Assembly: GCA_026182355.1 (NCBI GenBank)
Contig: JAPFBL010000117.1
Span: 983,501 to 1,047,500 of the forward strand
From: Hermatobates lingyangjiaoensis
Lineage: Eukaryota > Arthropoda > Insecta > Hemiptera > Hermatobatidae
Reading direction: 5' to 3'
Length of the DNA: 64,000 nucleotides
Made by a program: the position numbers and the translations under genes. The notes below the pieces were generated by a model, which ran no database searches, was not told the DNA's origin, and saw only the letters and a program-made list of their open reading frames with translations. Below, piece by piece: positions 48,625 to 59,821 of this stretch (the first letter of the stretch is position 1; every line of letters begins with the position of its first letter).

Positions 48625-49521
48625 TCTGGGACAGCATCCACTCAATCTTACTATAATTAATTATGTTATTATTAATATTGACAAAGAAAAAACTAAATGG
48701 GTTTAATTCAATGTGACTATCATGATTCTATCAATTACATTGAAACGTAAATGTAAACATTGTTATATCATAATTTTAGAAGGGACTGCAGGAAAACAGG
48801 TGTCTCTTAAACTATAACATTTATTCATCACATATTTACGTTATGAGAAATGAATACATCATTAATTTTTTAAGTAGTAATGAAATAGCTATACTAACAA
48901 TAAGAATTCTCAAATATTTAGGATCAAATGAAAATTCAAGAATTACCTGAAGACGGGAATGTTGGTACCCATTTTGATATTAAGTATTATTATATACTTT
49001 TCTCAACTTTCATTATTACCTGAACTAATAGATTTGCTTTTCATAACTCATTATATATCTGTCAAAAGCAATAAGGTTTAGTTGAACAGTGATACCAATA
49101 GATTTGAGAAAACATATTCAATAGACAGGCACCCAGTAACTGGCGGCAACACATACTCCAAAATGGCTAAGTGGATATCAAAATGGGTTACTCTGTAAAC
49201 ATTTCTAAATATTTTTCCTATCTCATCACATCATTTTATAGAAACCAACTGACAAAGTGTTCATGCGTATATTCGGAAGTAGCTTGAGAAATTATGTTAA
49301 TCTATATTAGATCAAAAAAATATAACTGCTACATAATAAGATTATCAGTCATACAACACTTTTAACACACCTGTATTCATGTTTACAACTATGTATCGTA
49401 CGCACTTATAGTGTTCTGCAATGATTTAACCTACTTGTTAGCATAAGCCATGGAACAAAATAATGTTATCTACCAAATGAACTATCAGAAATAATACGAT
49501 GAATTGTTTATTCCTGCATTG
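48625..49521. other. Gene-less AT-rich DNA
   Basis: Nothing recognised. Confidence 0.5.
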
Positions 49522-50089
49522 CACTAGTTCAGTGGTTCTCAACGTGGTCCACATGGACCCCCAGGGGTCCACAGAGGATTACTGGGGGTCCATGAGGAAA
49601 GTAGTATTCTGAAGGTCTATGATACGTGGTTAGAGCTCTATGTTAAGTTTAAATGAATTCATCAGCAAACCAAAAATAAATCAAAGCGTAGTAAGCTTTG
49701 GCCGTACAATATTCAAACATAATTAAAATATAAGGCCTAATATCTTCGTCAGTTTTGTTAAAATGTTCCAATGTTTTAAAATTTTCTATTGCTCTTCTCT
49801 TTATGGTACATTCAAAATTGATTCTGTTACAATTTATTTCAGGGTACTTTATAAAATGTTAATAAAGAAATATTTTGTTATTGTTTTAAAAACATTTTTG
49901 TATTTCGGCATGCGTTGTAGATGTAATGAAATTGTTTCATAATTAACAATATTCATTTACCTAAAAACAAATATTTATTTATAAATTTGTATAATTATGT
50001 TTTTTAAGTATCCGGGGGGAGTGGGGGTCCACAAGTAGCTTTTAGGGGGGTCCACAAGCAAACAAAGGTTGAGAACCCCTGCACTAGTT
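49522..50089. mobile_element. hAT-type MITE with 8-bp target duplication
   Basis: Terminal inverted repeats CAGTGGTTCTCAAC (49530-49543) and GTTGAGAACCCCTG (50068-50081) differ at one position. Subterminal GGGGTCCA words also face each other. The 8-bp direct repeat CACTAGTT sits exactly outside both ends (49522-49529 and 50082-50089). The 552-bp interior is AT-rich and codes for nothing, so the element is non-autonomous and needs a hAT transposase from elsewhere. An intact duplication and well-preserved ends suggest a comparatively young insertion. Confidence 0.93.
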
Positions 50090-50094
50090 AAACT

Positions 50095-50870
50095 ACTTCC
50101 CATTAGTTACTTAAATTGCAAATAGTCTATAACTAAAATTAAACGATGGAACGATCACCATAGCATGATAAAGTCCTATTATCATATTTTAATATTACCA
50201 AATAATAAATAAGAATATTTGGCATACACTGAATTCTATGATAATATATATCACAAGCATATGTTTGGCCGTTTAGAGCTTATTAAGTAATTTGAGTTGT
50301 AATATAATTGATATGTTCAAAATATGATCATGGAGCCAATGAAAGAAGAGAATATGGGAGGTAGCACGGATAGCTACCGGAAGTTTTCTACCAACTGGGC
50401 TGACCAACTGATCCCTACAATTCATTCAAAGACACAGATTACCAAACCATCATAGTAAGAGTCAAAAGGAGTACTGTTTAGTCGATAGTAATCTGTAGGA
50501 AATATGATAGAGATGTGAAGTGAAGAATGAACTAAGATTGATGATAAGGAATGATTATATTAAAAAATATTATTAAGTCAAATTTTTCAAATTATTAAAA
50601 AAAATATTCCTAGTTGTTTTAAAATGTTTATGAATTTTTTTTTCAGTTGTTGCTTTTATTGCCTCCATGATAATACCAGAATTTCAAAACTAGTGTTAGT
50701 GTATTAAAAAAAAATGTCTAAAATCTCATTTTGGCAAAAAAACGCCTTTTCCACCATGTGTAATTAATTAAAAACAATAGGAATCATCTAGACTACAAGG
50801 CATATCTCTGTAAAAAATATTGATTTGATCAATGAATGATTATGGATTGTAGCGTGTACAGAATCTTTTC
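50095..50870. other. Gene-less AT-rich DNA
   Basis: Nothing recognised. Confidence 0.5.
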
Positions 50871-50877
50871 GATACAT

Positions 50878-50893
50878 ATCCACCCACCCACGA

Positions 50894-50933
<40 letters not shown>

Positions 50934-51029
50934 CCACCCACCCAAGAATACACACACACATACACACATCCACCCACGCAAGAATACACACACACACACA
51001 CACACACTCATCCACCCACCCACCCACGA

Positions 51030-51120
<91 letters not shown>
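50878..51120. repeat. Composite CA minisatellite
   Basis: About four units each begin ATCCACCCACSCAMGAATACAC and continue as (CA)n of differing length; the last CA run (about 51030-51120) is the longest. Translating it gives only His-Thr or Cys-Val strings, which are not genes. It is directly joined to repeat R on the minus strand. Confidence 0.95.
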
Positions 51121-51240
51121 GACGTCATCGAAAAAACGTCATAAAACAACTTTATTGACCTCAAAGGAAGTAAATACGTAAAAATCTCAAGATATGATGT
51201 TTTCACGATCCCTATTCTTTACCTATAGTAAAATACTAAT
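51121..51240 (-). repeat. Repeat R (copy 3)
   Basis: The reverse strand reads TACTATAGGTAAAGAATAGG, GATCGTGAAAAC, CTTGAGATTTTTACG, GAGGTCAATAAAGTTGTTTT and GATGACGTCTGTGTG, in the order of R at 43246, and leads into the CA/TG minisatellite. Confidence 0.65.
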
Positions 51241-51244
51241 GATT

Positions 51245-53600
51245 TATTGACCATTCCCAAAGAGCACATACACATGTACGGTAAAAATTATATTTTCGTA
51301 TAACCATTAAATAGGCTATAAATCCAGTGAAAATAATTTAAGCGTTTAGAATATTATCGACATTATATATTAAAGAAAAATCTATAATGATACTTTTAGA
51401 TCAGGAAACATGAAACATGACGTATATTGAGCGAGTAGAAAAACTCATTCACCGTTGGACATTTTATAGCCATGCAAGGAATATAAATCTCATCAAAATA
51501 AATAAATGCAATATATACTAGAAATAGCCTATAATTTATTATTGTTTCAAATTCAGATAATAAATATATGCATTTAATATCAACTGACTTATAGAATATT
51601 ATGTTTAAATGATATATAAAATTGAAGAAGTGTTCTTTAATAAATGATTAAAATGAGTAGTTGAATGCGCCAGATTTGTTTGCGAGTATGATAAAATTCA
51701 TACAAAAAGAAAATAAACAAGCTATTTCAATTATTTTTTCTAATGTTTTTTGGTTACAATTCAAAAGTAAGTTTAACAAATTTTATAAAAATGAGCACTC
51801 TTCTCTTCTTTCTACTAATACTCTAGTAGCATATTTTAAAATGACGTGTCCTAGTTAAGGTATTCGACCTTTTGATAAGAAAAGTTTTTACGCTCCAAGA
51901 TTCATCCACATAAAAATCTAACGATCCGTGCACTTTCCTTCCTGAGATATCATTTTGAAGAACTTTTTAAAACTTCCCTACTTAATAAGATTGTTGAACT
52001 TTATCAAAACTTCGAATTCCCAAACTCTTTTTTTATATTACATAATTTTCCTTGATTTGAGGGTAGATAAATTTTACAAAACTCTTTATGATATTTTTGT
52101 TTGTTTGAAATATTCCATCGTTTTGATAAACTTATCTCAAGAAGAAATCATAATTGCATGTAAAAGTTAATTTTTTTTGTTAAAACATTAGAAAATTGCA
52201 CAAAAAGCGAATACCCAGCTTTACAATATATAAACTTAAAATTAATTCTTGAAGTATTTTAATATTTTTTTTTTTAGGCCTGTTAAACACTCTATGATAA
52301 TGGCACTATTAAACTCTTTGATAGTAATTTAAATAACATAAATATTTGTATATGAACTTCTTTAATTTGTTAAATATAAATATAATGAAAGCATTGTTAT
52401 TTCATCACTCAACAATAATGACTTATCGTTAATAAAATTTAATGATAGTACTTTTTTTGTATGCTGCAATGTAAGGGATTATATAACTTCTTAATAATGA
52501 AAATCCATAAAAATCGTCTCTTTCAATATTAACACCAATAGAATAACAAGAAATTTATGGATTCTAGAATTACAAGAAGATTGGATAAAAACGCAAAACC
52601 CGTTTTGCGTTTAAATATGACAAAATACTTTTCATATGCGTCAGTTTTATCCTAATATATTACAATTTCTTTAGAAAAACTAATCCATATATCATGTAAA
52701 CCTAATGTTTGTTAATGATAACAAAGAGTATGAGAAACGCAAGTTTAGAAAAATTCGTTGAAGAACACTTAGAATTATATGCAACAATACCATAAAAAGT
52801 AGATTCAGGAGAACGAAAACATAAAAATTAATCAATATATCAAAATAAATTATTTTCGTGATTACTAAATCTTCTAGTTAGCAAGTACATGAATTTCAAC
52901 ATGAATTATAAGTAAAGAAAATCAATATATAGCCATACTCTGAGCGTATTTTGTATTTATTATTTATTTATATTTTAAGGGTTTGACCCTATAAATTATT
53001 AATATCTATTAAATGAAAATATTTATTAGTAATTATTTAATAAAATTGGTATGAAACAATAAAGAGAGAAGAATTAGCAGAACATGCATTCACATGTCAC
53101 ACACTCCCAAGTTAGACGATTACCAAGCAGTCGCTTTGATAGAATCATTAATTCATTAGTTTTACAAAAAAAACATGGGATAGGTTCTCTAAGGGATGTA
53201 TAAAATAACATTTGTCTAATGAGACTATGGAGACATTTTATAATGTTGTTCTCTCAGCAGCTATTATTAGTCTTCGTCAACCCCACATCATTAGTGAAAT
53301 GATCTCATTAAAAGCATTATCAAGTTTTATTGTTTGGTAAAATGTTCTTACATGACACTGTTTAAAATATTCAATGGACTGAGTTCTTTGAAAAAAATAA
53401 CACCTGAACACACTTAAAATCCTTAAATTTATGGCAAATTTTATGATAATATGCCCTAGTAATAGTACATAAATATGAACCAATAATGTCATTGGTATTA
53501 TTGGTTCAACTATAAGAGATATGTTTTTGATTTTGACATTGAAATTAGTGTTGATACTGCGTCCATGCTACTTAATGTGTTTTTGAATGTTTGTCTTGCT
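51245..53600. other. Gene-less AT-rich DNA
   Basis: Only the small hairpin at 52589 is noted. Short frames at 51661-51858 and 51955-52170 show no family motif. Confidence 0.55.
52589..52612. repeat. Perfect 11-bp hairpin
   Basis: AAACGCAAAAC (52589-52599) and GTTTTGCGTTT (52602-52612) are exact inverted repeats with a 2-base loop. No function can be assigned. Confidence 0.9.
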
Positions 53601-53611
53601 TTGTCATCAGA

Positions 53612-53653
53612 TAGACGCCACATTACAATGTATTCAAAGATTCAACTTATTGG
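53612..53653 (+). CDS. Possible small internal exon (very tentative)
   Basis: A T-rich stretch ending TCATCAG (53611) precedes 42 bp, then GTAAGTAA, a near-ideal donor. Two of three frames are open through the 42 bp. The size is a multiple of three. No homology is recognised and no partner exon identified, so chance is likely. Confidence 0.12.
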
Positions 53654-53659
53654 TAAGTA

Positions 53660-55380
53660 AACCAAAACAAAAATCATCATTCTAAACTAATTCGTTGGAT
53701 TGATACAGTTACGGAAATGCAGGTTGTATGAAGAGTTAAGCTATAGATATTATTGTTAAAGATCAAGTAAAGTGTGAATTTTGGTTGAATCAGAAAAATT
53801 TGACACCTGCAATGCTCACGCTAATACATGCCTCCAGGGATGTAAAGAAACTTAAGAGGTACATAGCGTTGATATTGGCGGTTTTCGATATTAAATAGAC
53901 CAGACCTTGCAGAAAATAGAAAACGTTGGAGAGAAAGAAAAGTGTATAAGGAACAGATTTTAATTATAGTGTCAAGTATATGGATATCAGGAGAGAAAGC
54001 AGAACAAAAACTATTGAATCATTATGATCCATCATAGATACAGACCGGTGGAGTATCTCGACTGCAACTGCCGATTAAATTGTCAGGATTCCCTTCGAGG
54101 AAAGTTTGGTGGAATGACTGTTCAAGGTGGAATCTATGGTCCTGGAGTTTGCAAAAAAAAATGATAGCAAAACACCTGCTGACAGATGGCTACAGATGAC
54201 ATCTGTAGATGTCTACAGATTCTTAACATGCATGGCATGAAAACAAGTATAGAAGATACTAGTATGAGTCTGTGTAATATGAACAGAAATGCGTAAACAT
54301 TCGTTATTGTTAGTGACGTCAAAACCCGGAAATAAAATTAGCATGTTGGACACATGATGAGTAAATACATTTTGGAAAGTTTGCAAGAGATGTCAAATTT
54401 ATATATCACAAACCCAAAATGAGGTTCGATGAAAAAACGTCACCTCAATATTTACAAACATTAGAATGAAAACTAGTCGTTAGAAACACAAACCAATAGA
54501 CATCAGTGCCTGTTCATATAACGGCTGTGGAGTTACAGCTATAGGGAGCAAGAAAATAAAGACATAAAAAATACTAAAAAAAAAAGTATAAATACCTAAG
54601 ATAACACTAATAATAACAACTAAAGAAACAATTATAATAAAATATTTAAGCTAAATATTTTATTAGATAGTGTTTTATCAAAGAAAAACACAAAGAATCA
54701 AAAACTTGCCAGGGTTGACAAAAATAAAATTTTGTAATACCAAAAGAAAAATGGTTTATCTTAAAAAAGCTAACTATTTTAATATTTATCTCTTATATTG
54801 GTTTTGTTATAGTTTTTTAAATTTATAGTTTATTATAAAAGTATGGTTTTCATTTAACTAACAGTTTTTGTAATAAGATTAACGGGGTCGCAAGTCACTA
54901 CAGTTTTCAAATAAGTTGTAGAATGTTTGAGTATCTTGATTGCAGATTCAATATACCTGTTACTTATTAAAGAAAAAACACTGATTGTTTTTTACAGTCC
55001 CTCACACTATGCAGGACTGTTATTCATTTCTATTACGTGTGGCAGAGAGAAAATTGAAACTGTTTCAAAGTGAGTTTCATAATTTTTTTTTTTTAAATCT
55101 TTATTACTATTCCAATTTTAAATCTATAACGCTTACAGAATAAGCAATTTATTTTATATTTTTATTTTTAAAATACTTTCTACAGATAAAATAAAGGAAT
55201 AGGTATTGAATTAAATCCGGTTTTAATCACATAGTTACACAATTAATAGAAATATAATATTATTTACTTATTGAGATAACACATTTTAGAAGTAAACAAA
55301 AAAATACTAAAGGGAAAGAATTATTAATATAAAAAACAGAAATTGGTAAGTTTTAAATGTTTCTAATAGAATTTATATGC
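53660..55380. other. Gene-less AT-rich DNA
   Basis: A somewhat less AT-rich part (about 53800-54560) has no sustained frame. Nothing is recognised. Confidence 0.45.
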
Positions 55381-55384
55381 TTTT

Positions 55385-55660
55385 GCAGATGTGGGTCAAT
55401 GGAAAGGTTGTGGGGGAAGTGTTAATTCGATTTGGCGGCTGGAACTAACAAGAGATGTTTGCGGCGAGCACCACAGTTCATTAGGACCATTCTCGTCCAG
55501 TTTTTATCTGACTCCTGCCCAAAGATAAATTAGCAGTGGGCTCCTCTTGAACACACCGATCCACCTCTTCCTATCCACTTTCATTCGATTAGCCATATAG
55601 TTGTACCATGCTACTTCCCTCTTGAGACTATGAAACATTTCACCCAAAGCCCATCTATTC
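55385..55660. other. GC-elevated island with open frames and splice-like borders on both strands
   Basis: Plus strand: acceptor-like TTTTGCAG at 55381-55388, then about 45 open codons to a stop near 55530 (contains GQWKGCGGSVNSIW). Minus strand: acceptor-like TTTTATTTCAG just beyond 55660, then about 52 open codons (contains NYMANRMKVDRKRW) to a stop near 55507. The frames overlap only slightly. I recognise neither product. An exon is possible, and so is an old repeat with biased composition. Confidence 0.25.
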
Positions 55661-55910
55661 TTACTGAAATAAAATTATTATGTTTCTTAAAGAGATACAT
55701 TACTTTATTTTGAGTCATTAATTAAGCTTATACAATACTATCTGCTTGTTGCCTATATAATTTATTACTACTAAAAATTGTAATAACAACAATAATATTG
55801 AAAATTCCATAGTTTGTTATACAGTTTTCAACTGTAAGCTACCTATTTGAATATATTCTGTTTTTAAATACTGCACTTATACAAATACTTCACATGAATC
55901 TCTTATAGAA

Positions 55911-56240
55911 ATTCTAATGTAGTGCCATCAGTTATTATGTGGTATTTACTCATTGTAGGGTAAAAATCTAATGAAATGGTCTCCACATATAAAAATTTTA
56001 ATGATATAAACAACGCGTTTCGAACACGTAGTGTTCTTCCTCAGGCATTAACTAAAAAATACAATGACACAAGAGAGTTATCTATAGTACGAAGTAAATA
56101 AGTACAACAATTAATATAAAATAAAATACGGCAGAAAGTACGAACCTAAGGATGAGTGCCTCTGAATAAGACTGACTGGAAATGGAATGGACAGTGTGGG
56201 GGTGTAGGGTACATCTGTTTCTTATTAGAAGGCAGGTACA
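55911..56240 (-). mobile_element. Family B repeat, single-armed copy (B3)
   Basis: Read on the minus strand, this runs from about 56240 through CACTCATCCTTAGG, TTAATGCCTGAGG, the hammerhead-like motif, GTGGAGACCATTTCATTAG and ACCCTACAATGAG to CACTACATTAGAATT at 55911. It includes the segment deleted from B2 and extends past the inner end of B1, so it shows the family without foldback. The left neighbour of the motif may be the 3' side of a PLE body, but no PLE protein motif was recognised there. Confidence 0.75.
56008..56050 (-). ncRNA. Hammerhead-like motif of B3
   Basis: On the minus strand: CTGAGGA (56044-56038), extra A, stem II GAACAC/GTGTTC with a TAC loop, GAAACGCG. All conserved core letters are present; ACGCGT serves as a reduced stem III. 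Stem I is weak. Confidence 0.5.
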
Positions 56241-56244
56241 TTTT

Positions 56245-58540
56245 TCTCTTAAAAGTTAGGCTGAGGCTTTACATTTTCTTTTAGACTAAGTGTAGGAAAC
56301 ATATTGAAAAATAATAACATACAGAGCTATAACGAATTATAAACCAAATATATGTATAAGGAGAAAGTAGAACTTTTTTTTTTATTTTTATATAAATAAA
56401 TTAAGAAAAGTTGTACATTTGGGAATTTGCTCATTGAGGCAAGTAGAAGAATTATCGCGCACTAGTTTGTTGATTTCATAGCCTTCTAAAATAGTTATTT
56501 CCCGGAATTTATTGTTTCTGTGTAGTATTTGTATATTTTGGTCTGGGAAAATATACTTATAGAAATTATACTTATAGAAATGCTATATCTTCTTAATTAG
56601 TAGAGCATATAAAACTCTGTAGATTACTTCAAGCTCAGATAATCAATAAAATGATTCTATATGTTTTTATGTCACTTTATCACATAAACATCTCGCTTCA
56701 TTTTATCACACAGTTAAATCAATGATTTAGAATTGTCTGCAATATTATTATTACTTTTATTTATAAGTGAGTGACCAGATAGTATAGGTCTTATACAAAC
56801 CACGTCCATATCTGTACTATTGTGCATCTCAATATTGAATCTAAAATATTCTTCAGATTTCCCGTTGCTTAATGAACATCGTGAAGTTCATACCTATAGT
56901 TTATATACCTATTATGCACAACTACCTCGCATTAATATATAAATTGTTCAAAAGTTATTCACCTACCAGAAAATGTATTTTTGCTTGGTAAAAACTTAGA
57001 CTGCAAGTGATAGTTAAGAAGACAAAATATAATTGCTTTTTTATTTTTTTTTCATATTTTTAATTTGTTGTAATATTTTTTAGTTGTAATATTTTGGCTC
57101 TTTATGATATCATTTCATTAAGAGCAATTATATTCATAAGTATGTAGTTGACTCGCTAAAATTTCTGAATATCTGTTAATTATGTTTGGCTAAACATTGA
57201 TAATTCAATGATAAATCAGCGATTGTCATAATATTCACCCATGTAGAATTAACATCTTTAATTTGGTTTAACCTACTTATTAATAGCACTAGCTATCGAT
57301 CGACATTGGTAACTGCATCTCTGTTTTTAGTTTTTGGTGGTAGCTCAGTTAAGATACTTCTATCACATCGATGAACAGGTTATGATATCTGTAAAGAGTA
57401 GAGTTTATTTCTACTAAGCGGCATTTTAACCACCGGCTGTCGGCTTCATCCACATCCACGATTGTACAGTTCATCATATTCAGATTTCCACTTCAATATC
57501 TACATTAAATTTCAATTGGTACCTTGCATCCGTACAGGACGATCTCGTATTTATGCTTCCTTCCAGAACATCCCTAGTACGTTTAGTAATTACAATGTCC
57601 AGCACTCATTGTACTTTACAATCAATTCAAGTATCAACAGTGATTGAAATAAGTTACAATTTCATTTTGGACAAGATTTAACAAGTCTTATAATTTATTG
57701 TAGTATATTTTAAAAGTTATCGTTTTTATAAAATTTAGATTATGAAGTACAAATTGCCAATTTCGTAGGTCAAGAGTCTTAATTTATATTATATATCCAG
57801 TAAGTAATAAATTAGTTTAGAAAACCGTTAGTACTAAGTATAAGACATGTTGTTGATTCGAAGACAATTTTCTCATTAAAGTTTGTTGTCATTATATTTG
57901 ATCCTGTTTAAGTGGGTATATATGACTTAAGTTAAAAACACCTTGGAATTTTATTGGGATTTTCTTTCCATTATAACAATCAATTATATAAAAAGGATTA
58001 TAAAAGATAAAATGTGTAATGAGAAACAAATCAATAAGGTATTTCTTAATTAAATACCTGGAAGAATCATGCTTACATTATATTAAGTCTTTTGCATTAC
58101 GAAATACGTATTTGGAAACTATGGAGCAGTTTCTTTGTTCAAATATTGATCACTGCTATTAGATGAGAATGTTGACCTAGATTCCATGAAAATCATAAAG
58201 TAACAATGAATGAGCTTTGTTTGAAGTAGTCCTTAATGACCAGTATGACTAGTAAGTAAGCCCTGGAATATGTGCATGTTGCAATACTGATCTGCTTCTG
58301 CTGCCAAAAAACTATAAAATCACCAAATAATCAGATTGATTATCGAATAAACTATAACATATGGCTTTCAAAGGAAGTAAGGTTAAAATAACATATCTTC
58401 AAATTTATTGCGATACCTCATAATTGTATACGTCAATACATTTTAACTGCATCGTAAATATAAACGAAAAAATAATAATAGAAAGAAAATTAGTAATATA
58501 TTATAACAGATGTGTTTGTTAGATGCTTTAACAAGGGTTA
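56245..58540. other. Gene-less AT-rich DNA
   Basis: Nothing recognised. Confidence 0.5.
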
Positions 58541-58690
58541 CTGGGTCGAGGGCTTGTTAGAAATTAGAGAGGCTAACAAGATAAAAGTGAGGCAGCAGTT
58601 GGAAACTCTAGTCTAATGAAATCAACACCCAGGTAGCCCTTGGAGAACGCACCCAGCACTTGCTTTTATTCAATCCAACTTTCTCGAAAG
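58520..58690. other. GC-elevated patch with a short open plus frame
   Basis: A plus frame of about 37 codons ends in TAA near 58619 and reads as ordinary soluble protein (contains KGYWVEGLLEIREANK). Too short to assign. It could be a mobile-element or exon scrap. Confidence 0.2.
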
Positions 58691-58699
58691 TTAAATCAA

Positions 58700-59040
58700 A
58701 GGTTCGTATGTTATGTAATGCTTTTGCTCGCTTTCAATTCTCTGTTTTTATTCAAAATTCATATAGACGTACTTCTTTTGACACACTCAGCTAATTTACA
58801 TTCACTCCAATTCTATTAAATTAGTTTTCAACTTATTTGACATGAAGTTTCAGTATAAATATATTAACAAAAGAGTCAAATATGTATAGGACAAGGTAAA
58901 CACTTACATAACTTACTCCGATAACTTGTTATTATATCAAACGTAATCAGGAGGAAAAATGTCATAATAACCATGGCATAAATGAGAATAAATTTAAACA
59001 CTCATGGTAGCATTTGTCATGTGTTAACATATTACAAATG
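58700..59040. other. AT-rich spacer
   Basis: Nothing recognised. Confidence 0.5.
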
Positions 59041-59042
59041 TA

Positions 59043-59097
<55 letters not shown>

Positions 59098-59138
59098 ACA
59101 CACACACACACATATATATACATACATTTATATATATA
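59043..59138. repeat. CA microsatellite passing into TA
   Basis: (CA)n lies at 59043-59112 with one TA interruption, followed by ATATATACATACATTTATATATATA up to 59138, where family A begins (written here in two words: ATATATACATACAT and TTATATATATA). Confidence 0.9.
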
Positions 59139-59354
59139 ATGATCAAACTCAATAAGAAATGGGAAAACAAGACTATGATCTTTCAACTGTAACAAGCGGT
59201 CAGAGTCAGAGTCAAAAACCCAACTGTTTCAGTTGGGTTTTTGACTCTGACGAAGACCGCTTGCTACGGTTGAAAGATCTTAGTTTTGTTTTCTCTTTTC
59301 TTATTGTGGTTTGATCAATAATTGTTATTTCACATGTTTATGTGAAATCTTTTT
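59139..59354. mobile_element. Family A foldback (copy A5)
   Basis: Inverted arms 59139-59227 and 59232-59315 meet at CCCAACTGTTTCAGTTGGG. The right arm continues through TTTCACATGTTTATGTGAAA to TTTTTAA, then a TA tract (59356-59368). The left-arm hammerhead-like core has decayed (GGTCAGAGTCAGAGTC). It lies immediately beside PLE copy D. Confidence 0.85.
59243..59285 (+). ncRNA. Hammerhead-like motif, right arm of A5
   Basis: Stem I GACT paired with AGTT (one mismatch), core CTGACGA (59247-59253), extra A, stem II GACCG/CGGTT with a CTTGCTA loop, GAAA (59272-59275), AGATCT. Same architecture as the best family A copy at 22278. Confidence 0.5.
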
Positions 59355-59678
59355 AATATATATATATATCATCCTCGATTATGTTTTTTGAGAGTTTCTC
59401 TAATGTTCTACGGGCTCTTCTCAGTACCTTGGGGAATAAAAAAATCAACTGGCCCAAACTTTTCTTTTCATAATTACTGATTCTACACATACCACTAAAC
59501 TATATGGTGTATAACAATGTAATGTCACATCATGTGAGAGTCAATGCACAAACTGAACTATCCTTAGTTGTGGTTGAGGCATCTATTGGGTGGTTGATGA
59601 GAGGGAGTGGGGTCATTGACTCTCACACGATGTGACAATACATTGTTATACACCCTATAGTTTAGTCGTAAGCTTAGC

Positions 59679-59781
59679 CTGATGATGGTCTACGAGACCA
59701 CTACGAGACGTTGCGGTGTGGTAGCCGGAAGGCTTGGGAACACCGGTGAATCAAAACAGGTCTACGAGACCGAAATATGTA
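59679..59781 (+). ncRNA. Hammerhead-like motif with a 72-base structured insertion (copy D)
   Basis: CTGATGA (59679-59685), a T, then the stem-loop GGTCTACGAGACC (59687-59699). This is followed not by GAAA but by 72 bases ending in a second copy of the same 13-mer (59759-59771), then GAAATATGTAG. The insert holds a nested hairpin, CGGTGT (59714-59719) with ACACCG (59740-59745) around GCCGGAAGGC, and a third CTACGAGAC. The core is recognisable but interrupted. Confidence 0.45.
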
Positions 59782-59821
59782 GTTCTTTTATTGAAAATAT
59801 TATTTAGTTAGTTCTTAAATA

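Noticed and set aside
50788..51206. Three long open frames rich in Cys-Val or His-Thr
   Set aside because: They are translations of the CA/TG minisatellite and exist in several frames at once; repeat sequence without stops.
54196..54222. CTACAGATG/CATCTGTAG inverted repeat
   Set aside because: Short, isolated, and part of a locally duplicated CTACAGAT word; nothing to support a function.
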